A DNA stretch of 44,152 nucleotides, taken from JAYGED01 sp046582565 (lineage in GTDB: Bacteria > Pseudomonadota > Alphaproteobacteria > JAAXGF01). A program made the translations under genes and the position numbers. The stretch is taken from positions 1-44,152 of the forward strand of contig JAYGED010000207.1 in NCBI GenBank assembly GCA_046582565.1, given 5' to 3'. The notes beneath the pieces were generated by a model. The model was not told the origin of the DNA, did not search any database, and saw only the letters and a program-made list of their open reading frames with translations. Shown one piece after another: positions 26,183 through 35,227 of this stretch; positions within the stretch are counted from its first letter, which is position 1, and the number at the start of each line of letters is the position of its first letter.

Positions 26183-27718
26183 TTAAGAAACCCTTGCGCC
26201 GATCGCCTTGCTGCCCGCCAGGGTGAGAGCACAGAGCGTCGCCACGGCGAAGGCCACCGCCAGCACAAGATAGCCGTCGCGGAAGGCCATGCTGTCGGCG
26301 TGGGCGGCAATCATTTCGCCGAGATAAATATAGGCGTAGGGCCATTGTTCCGCCGCCGAGACCCCGCCCCGCGCCAGCAGATCGACGACGCTGGAGAGCA
26401 GGCCGCCGGTGGTGCCGCTCTCGGCGACCTGGGTAGCGGTAATGGCGTCGGAGTGAAACAGCATGCGCATCTCGAGGATGATCGCCAGGCAGCCAACCCC
26501 CATGGCGCCGCCGAGCATGCGGATGAAAGTCATGGTGCCGGCGCCGAAGGGCAGCAGCTCCGCATCGAGATCCTGCAACGCCGCCGAAGACAGCGCCGGC
26601 ATGACCAGCGCCAGGGCGGTCATGCCAAGCGCGTTCCATCCCGCCATGTAGGCGAAACTGGTGTTGACGTCGACCCGGGACAAGGCCAGGGCCGACAGGC
26701 CGAACATCAGCATGCCGGCGGCGATGGGATAGACCGGCCGGACGCGCTGGGCGATCCAGCCGGCAATGGGAAACACCACGAAGCTCGGCAGATTGGCGAT
26801 CAACAGCAGCAGGCCGGTCTTGGTGCCGGTATAGCCCTGGATGGTGCGAACGAAGATCGGCATCAAATAGAACGTCCCGAACATGCCCGCGCCAAACACA
26901 AAGGCGACCAGGGAGGTGACCGTGAAGGAGCGATGGGTGAACAGCTTGAGGTTGAGCAAGGGGCGTTTGGTACGGCTCTCGACCTCAATGAATGCGATAG
27001 CGGCCAGGGCTGCGGCCAGAAACAGCGACAATACGGTCGTGGAACCCCAGCCGGAGCGCTGACCGCTGGAGATGCCGTTCAGCACGAACCCCACGGCACC
27101 GGCGACGAGCAGAAAACTCACCCAGTTGAGCGGCATACGCGCAACGTTAGCGTCGCGCCCGGGCAGATAGCGGGTCGCCATGACCGCGCCGAGCGCCATA
27201 AAGGGTATGGCGCCGGTGAAGACGAAATGCCAATCGACCACATCGACGATGGCGCCGCCGATGATCGGTCCGAGGGCGGGGCCGACCATGACGCCGAAGC
27301 CAAACATGCCCATAGCCTTGCCCCTCTCGGCCCGGGAGAAAGCCTGGAAGATGACGTTCAGGCCGAGCGGCTGGATCAGCCCGGCGCAGGCACCTTGGGC
27401 AACGCGCGCCACCACCACGGTTTCGAAATTGGGCGCGACCTGGCCGAGGATGGAGGCGGCGGTGAATAAAACCGAGGCCAGGATGAAGGTGTTGCGCGCC
27501 CCCAGATTGACGACGAACCAGGCATTGAGCAGCATGCAGACCGTAGTCGCCGAGAGAAAGCCGGTGACCAGCCAATGAACGCGGTCCTGGCCGACCCCGT
27601 AGGAGCCCATGATATCGGCGATGGCGACATTGACCATGGTCGAGGCCATGATCGAAGCGATCATGCCAAGAGAGACGGTTATGGTCGCCATCCATTTATG
27701 ATCGGCTACCTGAGTCAC
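26183..27718 (-). CDS. EmrB/QacA-type MFS drug efflux transporter (DHA2 family, about 14 TM)
   Basis: An inner-membrane drug:proton antiporter of the major facilitator superfamily. About 14 hydrophobic helices are visible across 511 residues. The first carries the ASTMVNVAIADI segment of the DHA2 motif D1, and WLVTGFLSATTV follows. ARVAQGACAGLIQPLG near residue 105 and RAERGKAMGMFGFGVMVGPALGPIIGG near 125-150 correspond to motifs C and A of 14-helix pumps. The GTG at 27716-27718 overlaps the stop of the membrane fusion protein gene as GTGA. A GTG at 27733 is also possible. It works with the adjacent HlyD/EmrA partner; no outer-membrane TolC-like gene is in the window. The substrate cannot be told from sequence. 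Confidence 0.93.
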   Translation of the reverse strand: MTQVADHKWMATITVSLGMIASIMASTMVNVAIADIMGSYGVGQDRVHWLVTGFLSATTVCMLLNAWFVVNLGARNTFILASVLFTAASILGQVAPNFETVVVARVAQGACAGLIQPLGLNVIFQAFSRAERGKAMGMFGFGVMVGPALGPIIGGAIVDVVDWHFVFTGAIPFMALGAVMATRYLPGRDANVARMPLNWVSFLLVAGAVGFVLNGISSGQRSGWGSTTVLSLFLAAALAAIAFIEVESRTKRPLLNLKLFTHRSFTVTSLVAFVFGAGMFGTFYLMPIFVRTIQGYTGTKTGLLLLIANLPSFVVFPIAGWIAQRVRPVYPIAAGMLMFGLSALALSRVDVNTSFAYMAGWNALGMTALALVMPALSSAALQDLDAELLPFGAGTMTFIRMLGGAMGVGCLAIILEMRMLFHSDAITATQVAESGTTGGLLSSVVDLLARGGVSAAEQWPYAYIYLGEMIAAHADSMAFRDGYLVLAVAFAVATLCALTLAGSKAIGARVS

Positions 27719-28863
27719 TGGCTTTGGAACCACCAGAGCGGGCTGCTCGCGTCTTCATCGATTAGGATGAAAACCTCGACCATCATCCCCGGGCGCAGCA
27801 TGCCGTCGACCTGATCGACCGAGATGCGCACCGGCAAACGCTGGGTGACCTTGGTGAAGTTGCCGCTCGGGTTGGGATTGGGCAGCAGGGCGAATACGCT
27901 GGTCGCCGCCGCGCCGATCATCTTGATGCGTCCCTCGAAAAGCATCTCGGGATAGGCGTCGACTTCGAGCCGCACAGTCTGCTCAAGTGACAGTCGCGCG
28001 ATATCGGTCTCGCGAATGTTGGCCTCGACGTAAATCTTGCGGGGGTCATGGACCAGGGCGATGCGCTGTCCGGGCTGGATATATTCGCCGACCTCGACAA
28101 AGGCCCGGCTCACCACGCCCTGGAGCGGGCTGGCGATGACGCGGTCCGCGATGTCGATCTGTTGGCGCTCAATGCGCGCCCGCACTTCCGCCTTGCGGCG
28201 TATCAGGGTTTCCCTCTCGCGCACGATCAGGTCGATCTCACGGCGCGCCGCCTGGGCCTCGCCAAGCATCGCCTGGGCCGTGGCAACCTGGGCTGTGGCA
28301 CTCACCAGTTCTTTCTGGGTGGTCAAATAGTCGTTGCGCGCCTTATCCAGCCGTTGGATGGAAACAACGCCGCCTGTCGCCAGGGTTTCCGCGCGCTTAA
28401 ACTCAAGCTTCGCGTAGTTGAACTCGACCTCGACCGCCTCGACCAGGGCCTGGGCCGCCGCCAGCCGCGCCTGTTCGCTCGCATATCGGCTCTTGGTGGT
28501 TTGATCGATCATGGTGATCTCGGCGTCCCGTTCCGACATCTCCGCATCGATCCGGTCGAGCTCGGCGAGCAATTCATCGAGCAGGGTTTGGCTGACCCGG
28601 TCGTCAATCACCGCCAGGGTATCGCCGAGGGTGACCACGCTGCCGCTGCGGATCGGCCGCTCGATCACCCGGCCGGCGACCCGGCTGCTGACAGACACCA
28701 TGTCGGCGCTGATCCGCGCATCGGTCTCATGGACGTAGAGTACCGCGTCGTGCATCCAATCCGCCGCCCACAGGCCGAGACCGACGAGCATGCCGCCGAG
28801 CAGGACAATACGCGCGAAACGCGCCGCGCCGCGGCCCCGCAATTCTGATGCTGCGGCGGTCAT
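27715..28863 (-). CDS. HlyD/EmrA-type membrane fusion protein
   Basis: Periplasmic adaptor linking the MFS pump to an outer-membrane channel. It has a short cytoplasmic N-terminus and one membrane anchor near residues 18-36. A biotinyl-lipoyl-like half motif follows (SSRVAGRVIERPIRSGSVVTLGDTLAVID, about 58-86). A long charged alpha-hairpin runs roughly 90-215. The second half motif, with SPLQGVVSRAFVEVGEYIQPG, and a beta-barrel region complete it. The length of 382 fits EmrA. Its ATG overlaps the marR stop by 4 bp (ATGA), and its stop overlaps the pump start, so the three genes are tightly coupled. Confidence 0.93.
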   Translation of the reverse strand: MTAAASELRGRGAARFARIVLLGGMLVGLGLWAADWMHDAVLYVHETDARISADMVSVSSRVAGRVIERPIRSGSVVTLGDTLAVIDDRVSQTLLDELLAELDRIDAEMSERDAEITMIDQTTKSRYASEQARLAAAQALVEAVEVEFNYAKLEFKRAETLATGGVVSIQRLDKARNDYLTTQKELVSATAQVATAQAMLGEAQAARREIDLIVRERETLIRRKAEVRARIERQQIDIADRVIASPLQGVVSRAFVEVGEYIQPGQRIALVHDPRKIYVEANIRETDIARLSLEQTVRLEVDAYPEMLFEGRIKMIGAAATSVFALLPNPNPSGNFTKVTQRLPVRISVDQVDGMLRPGMMVEVFILIDEDASSPLWWFQSQ

Positions 28864-29306
28864 GGCGCCGGTCGTTTTTGGGCGCGCTCGGCAATATGCT
28901 TGAGCAGGCGCGTGCCGGTTTCCAGATCCGCACTCGACAAACCGGCGAGCATCTCCTCGCGCAAAGCCCGTAAGTCACCTTCGATCTCCTGCAGCTTTTG
29001 CTGGCCGTCATCGGTCAGGTGAACCGTGTTGGCGCGGCGATCCTGGGGCGACTGCCGACGCTCGACAAAGCCCGACTTAACCAGCCTATCGAGGATGCCG
29101 ACCATAGTCGGGCCTTCGATGGTGACCAGGGCGGCAAGGTCCTTCTGCACCACATCGGCCTCGGCGCGCGACAATTGCGACAGAGTGAGCCATTGCATGA
29201 AGCTCAAACCGCTGGGCCGTAGCCGATTGCCGATTTGCCCGCGCCACAGCCGGGCGACGTCGCCAAGTGTGACGGCAAAGGCGTGCAGCCGTTCAGCCTT
29301 GTCCAT
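28860..29306 (-). CDS. MarR family transcriptional regulator
   Basis: A winged helix-turn-helix repressor of 148 residues. The recognition region spans LSRAEADVVQKDLAALVTIEGPTMVGILDRLVKSGFVER (about 46-85). The wing shows QSPQDRRANTVHLTDDG with the conserved DxR element of the family. It heads an operon with the HlyD and MFS pump genes, the arrangement of EmrR/MprA, whose ligand-released repression of emrAB is the best-known precedent. Autoregulation from the promoter just upstream is therefore likely, though the inducing compound is unknown. Confidence 0.93.
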   Translation of the reverse strand: MDKAERLHAFAVTLGDVARLWRGQIGNRLRPSGLSFMQWLTLSQLSRAEADVVQKDLAALVTIEGPTMVGILDRLVKSGFVERRQSPQDRRANTVHLTDDGQQKLQEIEGDLRALREEMLAGLSSADLETGTRLLKHIAERAQKRPAP

Positions 29307-29340
29307 AACAGGTCTCGCTCAATTAAGAACTAAGACAAAT

Positions 29341-29370
29341 AATTTAGCATACGAACTATTAGCAGGTCAA
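29341..29370 (-). promoter_or_regulatory. Promoter and possible operator of the marR-efflux operon
   Basis: On the - strand, TTGACC (29365-29370, overlapping the tag stop codon) and TAAATT (29341-29346) are 18 bp apart, 34 bp before the marR ATG. The 60-bp gap is strikingly A/T-rich compared with its surroundings. An imperfect 22-bp dyad with TAAT/ATTA ends (29340-29361) covers the -10 and spacer, and GAACTA occurs twice (29327-29332 and 29353-29358, + strand). A MarR dimer bound here would block transcription. The promoter is fairly convincing; the operator is tentative. Confidence 0.5.
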
Positions 29371-29900
29371 ACGGACATCCAGGGCGGTTGAAGCGCCGAA
29401 ATTTCTGTAAAGATTGGACAGTCTTCATCGTGAGAGCCGGGCAGATAGCCGGTGCTCATGAGGAATTCGCCGGTGATCTCGCCGCCGGTGAATTTGAAGG
29501 TCTGCTTGAACAGCTTGACCCAGGCCGGCTTATCCAGCGGGTGGTGGGCGTCGAGCCAGGCCTTGAAGCTGCCGTGGCTGGCCTGCAGACCCTGGATGCG
29601 TCGTGCATTCTCGATCGCCGCATTGACTTTGAGCCGGTTGCGGATGATGCCCGCGTCGGCCAGCAGCCGGGCGCGCTCGGCCTCGCCATAGGCGGCCACC
29701 TTGTCGATGTCGAAGCCGTCGAAGGCGTTCTGAAAATTCTGCTTTTTCACCAGGATGGTGAGCCAGGACAGGCCGGCCTGGTTAATTTCCAGCACCAGAC
29801 GCTCGAACAGACGGTTGTCGTCGGCAATGGGAAAGCCGTATTCGTGATCGTGATAGGGGCCATGCCACTCGTGGCCCCGGGATGAGAGGCAATAGCTCAT
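29367..29900 (-). CDS. tag: DNA-3-methyladenine glycosylase I
   Basis: A base-excision repair enzyme that removes 3-methyladenine from alkylated DNA; helix-hairpin-helix superfamily. The zinc-binding residues known from E. coli Tag are all in place: Cys4, His17 (YHD) and a C-terminal His-x3-Cys in GSHDEDCPIF. The base-pocket helix shows ERLVLEINQAGLSWLTILVKK, and the RNRLKVNAAIENAR segment follows. The 177-residue length is slightly under the E. coli 187. It lies 4 bp downstream of the DUF1467 gene, so it probably belongs to the nuo-to-mce transcript. Its stop overlaps the promoter of the efflux operon. Confidence 0.95.
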   Translation of the reverse strand: MSYCLSSRGHEWHGPYHDHEYGFPIADDNRLFERLVLEINQAGLSWLTILVKKQNFQNAFDGFDIDKVAAYGEAERARLLADAGIIRNRLKVNAAIENARRIQGLQASHGSFKAWLDAHHPLDKPAWVKLFKQTFKFTGGEITGEFLMSTGYLPGSHDEDCPIFTEISALQPPWMSV

Positions 29901-29904
29901 TGTC

Positions 29905-30150
29905 TTAAAAAAACAGCATCTGGCGGATATCGATCAGCTCGTATTCGACCGCCGCGGCCAGACCGCCGGTCAGGCTGCCGGCGATCACCGTGGTGATGAA
30001 CGCCTTGAGGATCAGGCGTGGTTTTTCCGGCGCCCCCGGATCATGGCCAACCTCGGGGTTTTCATTCCGGGTCACGCCGAACGGCAGGGTGATGAAAAAC
30101 ACCATCCACCAGGCAATGATGAAGACAACTAGCGCGCCGAACAGGCTCAT
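29905..30150 (-). CDS. DUF1467 family small membrane protein
   Basis: An 81-residue inner-membrane protein with two predicted helices, about 4-24 (FGALVVFIIAWWMVFFITLP) and 48-68. They are separated by the polar FGVTRNENPEVGHDPGAPEKPRL loop that identifies the alphaproteobacterial DUF1467 family. Its function is unknown. It lies 3 bp after mce, and association with mce and proS is a recurring context in alphaproteobacteria, here interrupted on the proS side by tag and the efflux genes. Confidence 0.9.
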   Translation of the reverse strand: MSLFGALVVFIIAWWMVFFITLPFGVTRNENPEVGHDPGAPEKPRLILKAFITTVIAGSLTGGLAAAVEYELIDIRQMLFF

Positions 30151-30153
30151 GGG

Positions 30154-30558
<405 letters not shown>

Positions 30559-30580
30559 TGTTCCATCCTACCCTATCGCC

Positions 30581-32239
30581 CTACAGACGGACGATCTGAA
30601 TTTCCACCACCGGGCGTTTGTCGTGGCTGCCCTTGAGGCGGCGGCGCACGGCGATTCGCGCGATGTCGCGAAATTTCGCATCATCACCGCTCGCCTCACC
30701 GGCCATGGCTTCGCGTATATCCGCCGCCGCGCCGGCAAGAACGGCCTGACATTCCGCCTTCTCCTGGTCGGGATGAAACAGCCCCTGGGCGGTGATCTTG
30801 GGATCGGCGAGTAGTGTGCCCTCCTCGTCGATCACCAGGGTGACGAAGGCGACGCCGTTCCACATCAAGCGCCGGCGTTCCTGAACGGTCGGGCTGTCGG
30901 CGCTGACCAGAGCATTGCCGTCGATGATCAGCCGGCCGGAATGCACATGGTCGACCACCTCGGCCGGGCCCGGCGCCAGGCGCACCAGGGCGCCGTTCTG
31001 CACCAGCACCGCCTGGGCAACCTGCAGCGAGCGGGCGAACTCCACATGCTCGACCAAGTGGCGCGCTTCGCCATGGACCGGCACGGAAATCTCCGGCTTG
31101 ACCCAGCTATACATGCGCGACAGCTCGTCGCGGCAGGGGTGGCCCGAGACATGGATGAAATGGTCATCCTCGGTGACCACTTCGACACCCAGGGCGATCA
31201 GCCGGTTATGCAGGCGATTGATGGCGAGTTCATTGCCGGGAATGATCTTCGACGAGAAGATCGCCATATCGCCCTTGCCGAGGGTGAGTTGCGGGTGATC
31301 GCTCTCGGATATTCGCGACAGGGCGGCGCGCGGCTCGCCCTGACTGCCGGTGCAGATATAGAGCAGCTTGTCGTCGGGTAGATGGCCGACATCGCGGGCG
31401 TCGAGAAAGGCCGGCACGTTTTCCAGATAGCCGGTCTCGCGCGCCGCTTCGGTGATCCGCCATAGGGAGGGCCCGATCAGGGCGACTTGGCGGCCGTTGG
31501 CCTCGGCGGCTTTGCAAATGGTCTCGACCCGCGCCACGTTGGAGGCGAAGCAGCCCACCGCCACGATCCCGGTGGCGCCGGCGATGATCGTGCTCAGGGG
31601 TTCCAGCAAATCGGCCTCGGAGCCCGATACGCCGTCGCGCAGCACATTGGTCGAATCGCAGATCATGGCGAGCACGCCTTCCTCGCCAAGCGCGGTGAAG
31701 GCGTCTTCGTCGGTGACATCGCCGATCACCGGATCCGGGTCGAGCTTCCAATCGCCGGTATGCAGGAGCAGGCCCTGGGGCGTGCGGATAGCCAGGGCGT
31801 TGGGCTCGAGGATGGAATGGGTGAGCGCAATATATTCGATATCGAACGGCCCCAGGGTGAAGCGGGCGCCTAGGGGCACCTCGATGACTTCCATTTCCTT
31901 GGCGCCATAGGTTGCGCCGTCGCGCGCGATCTTGCGGCGCAGGACGGCGGCGGTGAAGGGCGTTGCATAGACCGGGCATTTCAGCCGCGACCAGAGATAG
32001 ACCACCGCACCGAGATGATCTTCATGGGCATGGGTGAGCACCAGGCCGACGAGCTTGTCGCGCCGCTCGACGATGAAGGCCGGGTCGGGCAGGATGACGT
32101 CGATGCCCGGCAGCTGTTCGTCGGCGAAGGTGATGCCGAGATCGACCATCAACCACTGGTCATCAAAGCAGTAGAGGTTGAGGTTCATGCCGATTTCGCC
32201 GGCGCCGCCGAGCGGTAAAAAAAGCAGCTCGTCGCTCAT
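30581..32239 (-). CDS. rnj: Ribonuclease J
   Basis: A metallo-beta-lactamase/beta-CASP ribonuclease with 5'-to-3' exonuclease and endonuclease activity in rRNA maturation and mRNA decay. The metal-binding motif HAHEDH is at residues 70-75. Further ligands are in LLHTGDWKLD and the CDSTN segment. The beta-CASP region carries the HVSGHPCRDEL motif near residue 365. The C-terminal domain begins after about 440. The length of 552 is typical. Its start overlaps coaX by 4 bp and mce follows. Confidence 0.96.
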   Translation of the reverse strand: MSDELLFLPLGGAGEIGMNLNLYCFDDQWLMVDLGITFADEQLPGIDVILPDPAFIVERRDKLVGLVLTHAHEDHLGAVVYLWSRLKCPVYATPFTAAVLRRKIARDGATYGAKEMEVIEVPLGARFTLGPFDIEYIALTHSILEPNALAIRTPQGLLLHTGDWKLDPDPVIGDVTDEDAFTALGEEGVLAMICDSTNVLRDGVSGSEADLLEPLSTIIAGATGIVAVGCFASNVARVETICKAAEANGRQVALIGPSLWRITEAARETGYLENVPAFLDARDVGHLPDDKLLYICTGSQGEPRAALSRISESDHPQLTLGKGDMAIFSSKIIPGNELAINRLHNRLIALGVEVVTEDDHFIHVSGHPCRDELSRMYSWVKPEISVPVHGEARHLVEHVEFARSLQVAQAVLVQNGALVRLAPGPAEVVDHVHSGRLIIDGNALVSADSPTVQERRRLMWNGVAFVTLVIDEEGTLLADPKITAQGLFHPDQEKAECQAVLAGAAADIREAMAGEASGDDAKFRDIARIAVRRRLKGSHDKRPVVEIQIVRL

Positions 32240-33024
32240 GTCGAATCCTTATGGTTTCGCCGGTAAATTTCCAACAGGCCGCGCATGGTGAGATCGGCGT
32301 CAATCTGCTCGATGGCCTCGGTCGCCACATGGAACAGGGGCGCCAGACCGCCTGTGGCGATCACCGTCATGGGCTCACCGAACTCGTTCTTGATGCGCTG
32401 GACCAGGCCCTCGATCAGCCCGACGTAGCCCCAGTAGACACCCGACTGCATCATCGGCGTGGTCGCCGTGCCAATCACCGCTTGGGGTTTCTTAGCGGCC
32501 ACTCGTGGTAATTGGGCGGCGGCCCTGTGCAAGGCCTCGAGGGATAGGTTGATGCCCGGTGCGATGGCGCCGCCACGATAGGCGCCGGAGGCGTCGATCA
32601 CGTCGAAGGTCGTCGCCGTGCCGAAGTCGATGACGATCAGCGCCCCCGGATAGCGACTGTGGGCGGCGACCGCGTTGACCACCCGGTCGGCGCCGACTTC
32701 ACGGGGATTGTCCACGGCAAGCTCGACGCCGATATCGACGTTTTCGCCGACGATCAGGGGCTCGCAATCGAAATTAGCCTGGCACAGGCTACGCAGATGA
32801 TAGATCGTCTCCGGCACCACGCTGGCGATGATCGCGGCGTTGATTTGGTCCGGCTCGATGCCGGCCTGGCCGAGCAGTTGATTGAGCCAAACGGCATATT
32901 CGTCGGCGGTGCGCCCCGCCCGTGTCTCGGCGCGCCATTGGCCGCGTTGTTGCTCGCCCTGGTAAATCCCGAACACCGTGTTGGTGTTGCCCGCGTCAAT
33001 GGCGAGCAGGAGCTTATCGCTCAT
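32236..33024 (-). CDS. coaX: Type III pantothenate kinase
   Basis: Phosphorylates pantothenate, the first step of CoA synthesis; this ASKHA-fold enzyme is insensitive to CoA feedback. The N-terminal LLAIDAGNTNTVFGIY carries the phosphate-binding Asp/Asn motif. NPREVGADRVVNAVAAHSRYPG and IVIDFGTATTFDVID are the family's central signatures, and the GGAIAPGI loop follows. The length of 262 is typical. It overlaps birA upstream and rnj downstream by 4 bp each, so the three are likely translated in succession. Confidence 0.97.
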   Translation of the reverse strand: MSDKLLLAIDAGNTNTVFGIYQGEQQRGQWRAETRAGRTADEYAVWLNQLLGQAGIEPDQINAAIIASVVPETIYHLRSLCQANFDCEPLIVGENVDIGVELAVDNPREVGADRVVNAVAAHSRYPGALIVIDFGTATTFDVIDASGAYRGGAIAPGINLSLEALHRAAAQLPRVAAKKPQAVIGTATTPMMQSGVYWGYVGLIEGLVQRIKNEFGEPMTVIATGGLAPLFHVATEAIEQIDADLTMRGLLEIYRRNHKDST

Positions 33025-33776
33025 AAGATGAAAACCTCGCCGGCGGTGACCACGCGACGCCCTGAATTCACCGTATCGACGATCAGCGCGCCAGTCTCGT
33101 CTAAATCGACAAAGCGGCCGGCGAATGATTCGCCTTCGAGATTGACCGTCACCGGGCCGCCCCGGCCTTCGGCGCGAAGCAGCCAGGCTTCACGCTGCGA
33201 AGCGAAGCCGTCATCGAGCCATTGCTTGTAATGTTCGGTGAAACAGGCGCAAAAAGCCTCAAGCAATCGGCCGGGGGTGAGATCCGTACAGCCTTCCGCC
33301 TCAAGCGAGGTCACCGGTTGGCTCACATCATCGGGAGCATGGGCGATATTGACCCCCATGCCGATCACCAGCCAGTCCAGGCCAGCGCCTCCGCTGGTCG
33401 AGGATTCGAGCAGCAGCCCGGCGGTTTTTTGATGATTGATGAAAACGTCATTGGGCCATTTGCAGGTCACCTCGGCGCTCGCCGGTGCGAAAGCCGCGAT
33501 CGTATCTGCGAGAGCAAGGGAAGCAACGAACGTAAGCTGCATGGCCTGGGCGGGCACGCAATCAGGCCGCAGCACCAGGGAGACATAGAGATTGCCGGGC
33601 GGCGAATGCCAGCTATTGCCGCGCCGACCCCTGCCCTGGCTCTGGGATGCGGCCCAAACCAGGGTGCCGTGCGCGGCCCCCGCCTCGGCGAGCTGCTTGG
33701 CCTCGTCGCTGGTGCTGCCGATGTCATCAAACCGGATCACCCGGAAGGGCGGCGACAGATCGATCTCCAGGATCAT
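33021..33776 (-). CDS. birA: Biotin--[acetyl-CoA-carboxylase] ligase without DNA-binding domain
   Basis: Attaches biotin to carboxylase carrier proteins by way of biotinyl-AMP. The adenylate-forming loop SQSQGRGRRGNSWHSPPGNLYVS (from about residue 44) and the catalytic CKWPNDVFI segment are present. The small C-terminal SH3-like domain is also recognisable. At 251 residues there is no N-terminal helix-turn-helix, so this is a group I enzyme that does not repress biotin genes directly. It overlaps nuoN by 4 bp and coaX by 4 bp. The nuoN-birA-coaX-rnj order is common in alphaproteobacteria. Confidence 0.96.
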   Translation of the reverse strand: MILEIDLSPPFRVIRFDDIGSTSDEAKQLAEAGAAHGTLVWAASQSQGRGRRGNSWHSPPGNLYVSLVLRPDCVPAQAMQLTFVASLALADTIAAFAPASAEVTCKWPNDVFINHQKTAGLLLESSTSGGAGLDWLVIGMGVNIAHAPDDVSQPVTSLEAEGCTDLTPGRLLEAFCACFTEHYKQWLDDGFASQREAWLLRAEGRGGPVTVNLEGESFAGRFVDLDETGALIVDTVNSGRRVVTAGEVFIL

Positions 33777-35218
33777 GGAAACAGGGCGGTAGCAGCCGCC
33801 TGCGCCCCTTGCAACAGCGGCGCCGGATAGACAAAGAAGAACAGGACAAACAGAGCCGTCGCCCCGACGATGACAGAGACTTCGCGGCCCATGGGGCTAT
33901 CGAAGGGATCGGCCGCCTCGTCGAAATACATCACCTTGACGATGCGCAGATAATAATAGGCCGCCACCACGCTCGACAGCACGCCGACTACTGCCAGGCC
34001 GTACAGGCCGGCCTCGATGACGCTGAGGAAAATATAGAATTTCCCAAAGAACCCGGCGAGCGGCGGAATGCCTGCCATGGCGAACATGAAAATAGCCATG
34101 GCCATGGCCAGCATGGGATTGCTGCGTGACAGGCCGGCGAGATCGCTGATGCCCTCGACCATGCGGTTTTGCCGGCGCATGGCCAGCACGCAGCCCCAGA
34201 CGCCGACCGACATGGCGAGATAGATCGCCAGATACAACAGGATGCCGCGAATCCCGCTAACCGAACCGGCGGCAAGCCCGAGCAGCGCATAGCCCACATG
34301 TCCGATCGAACTATAGGCGAGCAGCCGCTTGATATTATTTTGCGGCAGCGCCGCGAAGGCGCCGAGCACCATGGACGCGATCGAAATGAAGACAATGATC
34401 TGCAGCCATTGATCTGCCAGTCCGCCGAAGGGCTGCATCATGACTCGCAGGAGCAACGCCATGGCGGCAATCTTGGGCGCTACCGAGAAGAAGGCCGTGA
34501 CCGGCGACGGTGCGCCCTCGTAGACGTCAGGCGTCCACATATGGAACGGCGCCGCCGAGACTTTGAAGGCGAGACCGGCGACAATGAACACGATCCCGAT
34601 CACAACCCCGGCCGACACCACACCATGACCGCCGTCGGCGAACAGCAGGGCCAGGGATTCAAACCACGTGGCGCCGGTGAAGCCATAGACCAGGGAGCAG
34701 CCGTACAGCAGCATGCCCGAGGCCAGGGAGCCGAGGACGAAATATTTCAGACCCGCCTCGGTCGAGCGCAGGGAATCGCGCTGGAAGGCGGCGATCACAT
34801 AAAGCGCCAGGCTCTGCAATTCCAGCCCCATATAGAGCGAGATAAGATCGTTCGCCGAGACCATCATCATCATGCCCAGAGTGGCGAACAGCAGCAGCAC
34901 CGGATATTCGATCCGCTCCATCTTCTCGCGGCGGATGAATCCCAGGCCGAGAACCAGGGTCAGTCCAGCGCCGATCAAAATCAGCGACTTCATGAAAACC
35001 GCGAAGGAATCGGCGATGAACAGGCCGTTGAAAACGATGGTCGTGCCCGGTCCCGGGATGAGCACCAGAATGAGGGCGACGGCAAAGGCAACGGTGGTCA
35101 GCGCGATCACCAGCCTTGTCGATTTGTCACCCCTGAAGGCGCCGACCATCAACAAGGCGAGGCCGGCGATGGCGAGCCAGATTTCAGCAAAAACCGGCGT
35201 GAGTGCAGTCATGGACAT
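33773..35218 (-). CDS. nuoN: NADH-quinone oxidoreductase subunit N
   Basis: One of the three antiporter-like proton-pumping subunits of complex I. About 14 transmembrane helices fill 481 residues. Family landmarks are the SLYMGLELQSLALYVIAAFQR helix with its key glutamate and the HMWTPDVYEGAPSPVTAFFSVAPK segment with the conserved Lys. LLAYSSIGHVGYALLGLAAG is also present. It is the last gene of the nuo operon, 9 bp after nuoM, and its stop overlaps the birA start. A second Met two codons downstream is an equally good start. Confidence 0.97.
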   Translation of the reverse strand: MSMTALTPVFAEIWLAIAGLALLMVGAFRGDKSTRLVIALTTVAFAVALILVLIPGPGTTIVFNGLFIADSFAVFMKSLILIGAGLTLVLGLGFIRREKMERIEYPVLLLFATLGMMMMVSANDLISLYMGLELQSLALYVIAAFQRDSLRSTEAGLKYFVLGSLASGMLLYGCSLVYGFTGATWFESLALLFADGGHGVVSAGVVIGIVFIVAGLAFKVSAAPFHMWTPDVYEGAPSPVTAFFSVAPKIAAMALLLRVMMQPFGGLADQWLQIIVFISIASMVLGAFAALPQNNIKRLLAYSSIGHVGYALLGLAAGSVSGIRGILLYLAIYLAMSVGVWGCVLAMRRQNRMVEGISDLAGLSRSNPMLAMAMAIFMFAMAGIPPLAGFFGKFYIFLSVIEAGLYGLAVVGVLSSVVAAYYYLRIVKVMYFDEAADPFDSPMGREVSVIVGATALFVLFFFVYPAPLLQGAQAAATALFP

Positions 35219-35227
35219 GGCGCCGCC

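Noticed and set aside
26160..26639. Long N-terminal extension of the small exported protein
   Set aside because: It lies out of frame within the MFS pump gene, and the signal peptide begins only at 26159.
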